NCBI GenBank assembly: GCA_016764435.1
Contig: JAESRX010000019.1
Location: 1-47,478 of the forward strand
Length of the DNA: 47,478 nucleotides
Origin: Flavobacteriaceae bacterium
GTDB taxonomy: Bacteria > Bacteroidota > Bacteroidia > Flavobacteriales > Flavobacteriaceae
Direction: 5' to 3'
In this document: positions 44,622 through 47,478 of the stretch, one piece after another
Layout: each line of letters begins with the position of its first letter
Numbering within the stretch: position 1 is the stretch's first letter
Notes under the pieces: generated by a model
The model's input: the letters and a program-made list of their open reading frames with translations, nothing else
Told to the model about the DNA's origin: nothing
Database searches by the model: none
Position numbers and translations under genes: made by a program

Positions 44622-45889
44622 GGTTCTACCACGAATGTTGTGGAATTAGTATCTTTACCTGAAAAAGATGTTTTCAACAAAACTGTTTGAGTTACTATTA
44701 AATTTAGGAACAGATTGGAAGGTTTGTGATGTAAAAGTTAATTATCTAGATTCAGAAATAGACATATTTATAGACTATATACCATCTAAAGCATCTTGTC
44801 CAGACACAGAAGAGTTGTGTAGTATTTATGATCATAGAAGTAGTCGTAGATGGCGTCATTTAGACACCTTACAATTCAAAACCTACATTAATTGTAAAGT
44901 CCCAAGAGTTAAGTCAACTAAAGGCGTTAAAACGATAACAGTACCATGGGCTAGTAATTTTTATCGTCATATTTATCTATTTGAAAGGCTAACTATAGAC
45001 TTGCTGAAAGCAACAAGAAATCAAACTCAAACGGCTAAACTATTACGCTGTGGCTTTAATATTGTAAATCGAATCATACATACTTCTGTAAAAAGAGGGC
45101 TTTCTAAGAGGTCAGAAAATCAAAGGTTTCCTCATCTAAGTATTGATGAAAAAGCTTTCAAAAAGGGGCATAACTATGTGACTGTAGTTAGTGATCCGAG
45201 TACAGGAATTGTAATTGATGTTGCAGAAGGTAGGACTAAAAAAGAGACTAAAATCTTACTAGAAAAGATTGTAAATGAGATAAATAGAGATGAAGTAGAG
45301 ACTGTCTCTATTGACATGTGGAAGGCCTATTTATCGTCAGTAAAAGAAGTTTTTCCAAAAGCGAAAGTTGTCCATGATCGATTTCACTTAGTAAAGTACT
45401 TAAATGATGCTATAGATAAAGTTCGCAGGCGTGAAGTAAAAAAAGAAGAAGGTCTTAAAAATAGCAGATTTGTATTGCTTAAAAATAAAGAAAACTTAAC
45501 GGATAAACAAAGAGTATTATTTGACAAAATACAAGAAGCAAATTATCAAGCAAGCAAAGCATGGTTTGCTAAAGAAAACTTTAAAAATATATTTAGAAGT
45601 CCATCCTTGAAAGTTGCTTTAAGTCTTTTCATCAAATGGGGAGCAAGTGTTTTGGAAACAAAAATTAAAGAAATTATAAAGGTTGCTAGGATGTTTAATA
45701 ACCATATAGAAGGGGTGTGTAATGCAATGGTTGAGACTGCTTCTAATGCAATGGCAGAAAGACTAAATGGTAAAATACAAGAAATAAAATCTATTGGTAA
45801 AGGCTACAGAACTTTCGTGAATTTTAGAAGTGCAATACTGTTTTTTAATGGAGGTTTAGATTTGTACCCACACAAATCGTGGTAGAACC
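44622..45889 (+). mobile_element. ISL3-type insertion sequence (1268 bp)
   Basis: The left end begins GGTTCTACCACGAATGTTGTG and the right end, read inwards, is GGTTCTACCACGATTTGTGTG, an imperfect 22-bp inverted repeat with 13 identical outer bases. One intact transposase ORF fills the inside. The bases just outside (AATTTCTC on the left, AAAATATC on the right) do not form the 8-bp target duplication expected for this family. Either the duplication was lost or one flank has been deleted. The element may still be active, since the transposase is intact. Confidence 0.88.
44668..45885 (+). CDS. ISL3 family transposase
   Basis: A 405-aa transposase with a complete reading frame. A zinc-finger-like CPDTEELC pair is followed by an HTH region. 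The DDE catalytic residues are visible: Asp in PHLSIDEKAFKKG, Asp in VSIDMWKAY, with the partner VVHDRFHLVK, and Glu in ASNAMAERLNGKIQ. The GxxxF ending is typical of the family. A TATCTTTA -7-like element lies 12 bases upstream, and the stop codon is inside the right terminal repeat. No passenger genes are present. Confidence 0.94.
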   Translation: MFSTKLFELLLNLGTDWKVCDVKVNYLDSEIDIFIDYIPSKASCPDTEELCSIYDHRSSRRWRHLDTLQFKTYINCKVPRVKSTKGVKTITVPWASNFYRHIYLFERLTIDLLKATRNQTQTAKLLRCGFNIVNRIIHTSVKRGLSKRSENQRFPHLSIDEKAFKKGHNYVTVVSDPSTGIVIDVAEGRTKKETKILLEKIVNEINRDEVETVSIDMWKAYLSSVKEVFPKAKVVHDRFHLVKYLNDAIDKVRRREVKKEEGLKNSRFVLLKNKENLTDKQRVLFDKIQEANYQASKAWFAKENFKNIFRSPSLKVALSLFIKWGASVLETKIKEIIKVARMFNNHIEGVCNAMVETASNAMAERLNGKIQEIKSIGKGYRTFVNFRSAILFFNGGLDLYPHKSW

Positions 45890-47478
45890 AAAATATCTTT
45901 AGATACTAATGCAAGTCAGAGTAAAACGGTGGTGGCAACTGTAACTGCTCCAATTAAATTAGAAATTATAGGTGTGGAATTGTTTGTTTGTAGTGAATCG
46001 TCTATTACTAAAGTAAATTTAGAAACAGGGGAGGTTCTTGAAATTAATAATGGAATAAAGAGTCTTCAAGGGTTTGCAGTGTACGAAAATCAATTTTTAT
46101 TTAGTACTTTCTCAGGGGGGATTTATACTATTTCTTTTGATCCTGAATATCAAAAAGGAACAATTGAAGATTTTAATTCTCAATGTGAAATACAAGACAT
46201 TACAGCGCCTATAGCAAATGATGCTTGTTCAGGAGAGATTATAGGGACTACAGAATTCGATTTTTCACGGACACAAGAAGAAGGACTTTACGAAATTACA
46301 TGGTTTTTTAAGGATGGTAACGAAAACAGCACAATCCAAAAACAAAATGTGATAATAGATGATATTACAAAACCGGTTCCAGCATTAAAAACATTATTGG
46401 ATATTACAGCGGAATGTGAAGTCACAAGCTTAGAAGCGCCTTTTGCTACTGATAATTGTAGTACAGATGTAATTATTACACACAATGCCGTATTCCCCAT
46501 TTCAGGAGAAGGAACCACTACTGTAGTAACCTGGACGTATGACGATGGCAATGGAAATACCATTACTCAAACCCAAAATGTTATCATAGATGATGTTACA
46601 AAACCGGTTCCAGCATTAAATACATTACTGGATATTACAGCGGAATGTGAAGTCACAAGCTTAGAAGCGCCTTTTGCTACTGATAATTGTAGTACAGATA
46701 TAATTATTACACACAATGCCGTATTCCCTATTTCAGGAGAAGGAACGACTACTGTAGTAACATGGACGTATAATGATGGCAATGGAAACACCACTACTCA
46801 AAAACAAAATGTGATAATAGATGATGTTACGGCACCTGTTCCTGCAGTAGAGACATTATTGGATATTACAGCGGAATGTGAAGTCACAAGCTTAGAAACA
46901 CCCTTTGCTACTGATAATTGTGTTGAAAATATTATTATTGCAAGTGATGCAACATTCCCAATCATCTTTCAAGGAACAACATTAGTTACCTGGACGTATA
47001 ATGATGGGAATGGAAATATTTCTAGCCAAACACAAAATATAATTATAGATGATGTTACCGCTCCAATTGTAGAAATAGAGGTATTAGAGGATGTGTTAGC
47101 AGTTTGTGAAGTAACTGTTTTGGACGTGCCATTAGCCACTGATAATTGTGTGGAGGCTCTTACTGTTACTAGTGATGTTGAATTTCCTGTCACGGATCAA
47201 GGGACTACTGTTATCACGTGGACCTACAATGATGGCAATGGAAATACCACTACGCAAACCCAAAACATTATCATAAATGATACTGAAAAACCCTTCGTTG
47301 ATGTTTCAGATTTAGAAACCATTTATTCCGAATGTGATGTCACAAGTATAGAAGCACCAACGGCTACCGATAATTGTAGGGGAACCATCACAGGAGTACA
47401 TACCGTTAGCTTACCAATAAATGGTAATGGTACCACAACAGAAATCACCTGGACTTTTGACGATGGAAATGGAAACAG
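45890..47478 (+). CDS. Large repeat-rich surface adhesin-like protein (5' end lost, 3' end outside window)
   Basis: The plus frame is open from the IS edge to the end of the window (529 codons and two bases). No start codon or signal peptide is visible, and the first in-frame codons are AAA ATA TCT directly at the IS terminal repeat, so the 5' end is missing. After about 100 residues of unrelated sequence (LEIIGVELFVCSESS...) come five units with the pattern ATDNC-x-FPI-x-GTTxVTWTYDDGNGN-x-TQTQNVIID, starting at 46361, 46592, 46823, 47051 and 47279. A shorter unit precedes them from 46196. This resembles the Ig/HYR-like repeats of SprB-type and other type IX-secreted gliding adhesins. Whether a T9SS sorting domain exists lies beyond the window. 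Confidence 0.85.
46361..47478 (+). repeat. Tandem 228-231-bp coding repeats in the adhesin-like gene
   Basis: Unit starts at 46361, 46592, 46823, 47051 and 47279 are spaced 231, 231, 228 and 228 bases (76-77 residues). The first two units are almost identical at DNA level (CTGGATATTACAGCGGAATG, GTCACAAGCTTAGAAGCGCC), which suggests recent duplication or gene conversion. Later units are more diverged. The last is cut by the window edge. Confidence 0.88.

Noticed and set aside
44614..45897. 8-bp target duplication around the IS
   Set aside because: AATTTCTC and AAAATATC do not match, so I do not claim one.
46288..47193. Three minus-strand ORFs with similar translations
   Set aside because: They are reverse-strand shadows of the adhesin repeats. 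Their similarity to each other comes from the tandem repeats, not from real paralogues.
46361..47478. Regular repeats as a possible CRISPR array
   Set aside because: The units are 228-231 bases, coding and contiguous, without short spacers, and no cas gene is present.

Overview
The window looks like a chromosomal segment from a member of the Flavobacteriaceae (Bacteroidota). It is AT-rich. Many promoters carry the Bacteroidota -7 box TAnnTTTG, and Shine-Dalgarno sequences are mostly absent. Several genes are typical of the family: GIN-domain and DUF4175 proteins, a GreA-like orphan, DUF6909 beside purD, and a large repeat-rich surface protein. I cannot name a genus.

Layout. 0-10.7 kb: a partial U32 peptidase-family gene, asd, a GreA-like protein, then a long minus-strand block. 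That block holds an M1 peptidase, a lipoprotein subtilase with an MBL hydrolase, tRNA-Cys, folB, and a four-gene operon ending in a histidine kinase and LuxR-type response regulator. 11-21.5 kb: gltX, a MATE exporter behind a 20-bp palindrome, an SPFH protein with YbjQ, tatA, a decayed GyrI-like pseudogene, a GIN-domain protein, rnr, a lipid kinase and a 52-aa membrane peptide. 21.7-23 kb: an unrecognised membrane protein. 23-24.7 kb: a gene-free AT-rich region with clustered DnaA-box-like sequences. 24.7-35 kb: rpiB, a CDF transporter, elaA, recA, a secreted protein, DUF4175, ybeY, mnmG and a methyltransferase. Four parS-like palindromes lie around mnmG. 35.1-36.8 kb: a long stretch with no gene. 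36.8-44 kb: a DMT transporter, a lipoprotein, an ACT-like protein divergent from lysC, DUF6909 and purD. 44.1-47.5 kb: a repeat-littered spacer, a complete ISL3-type insertion sequence, and a repeat-rich adhesin-like gene that has lost its 5' end at the IS and runs off the window.

The main inference is that the chromosomal replication origin lies at about 24.0-24.7 kb. The plus strand is C-rich to the left and G-rich to the right (for example 17 C and 3 G in 14461-14520, but 3 C and 17 G in 36061-36120). Gene orientation changes from mostly minus to mostly plus at the same place. DnaA-box-like 9-mers cluster there, and four near-identical parS sites follow 7.5-10.5 kb away. One consensus DnaA box sits inside the rpiB promoter. 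Together these would form an origin and centromere region with recA and mnmG close by. I found no CRISPR array, prophage or defence island. The clearest mobile-element event is the IS at the right end.
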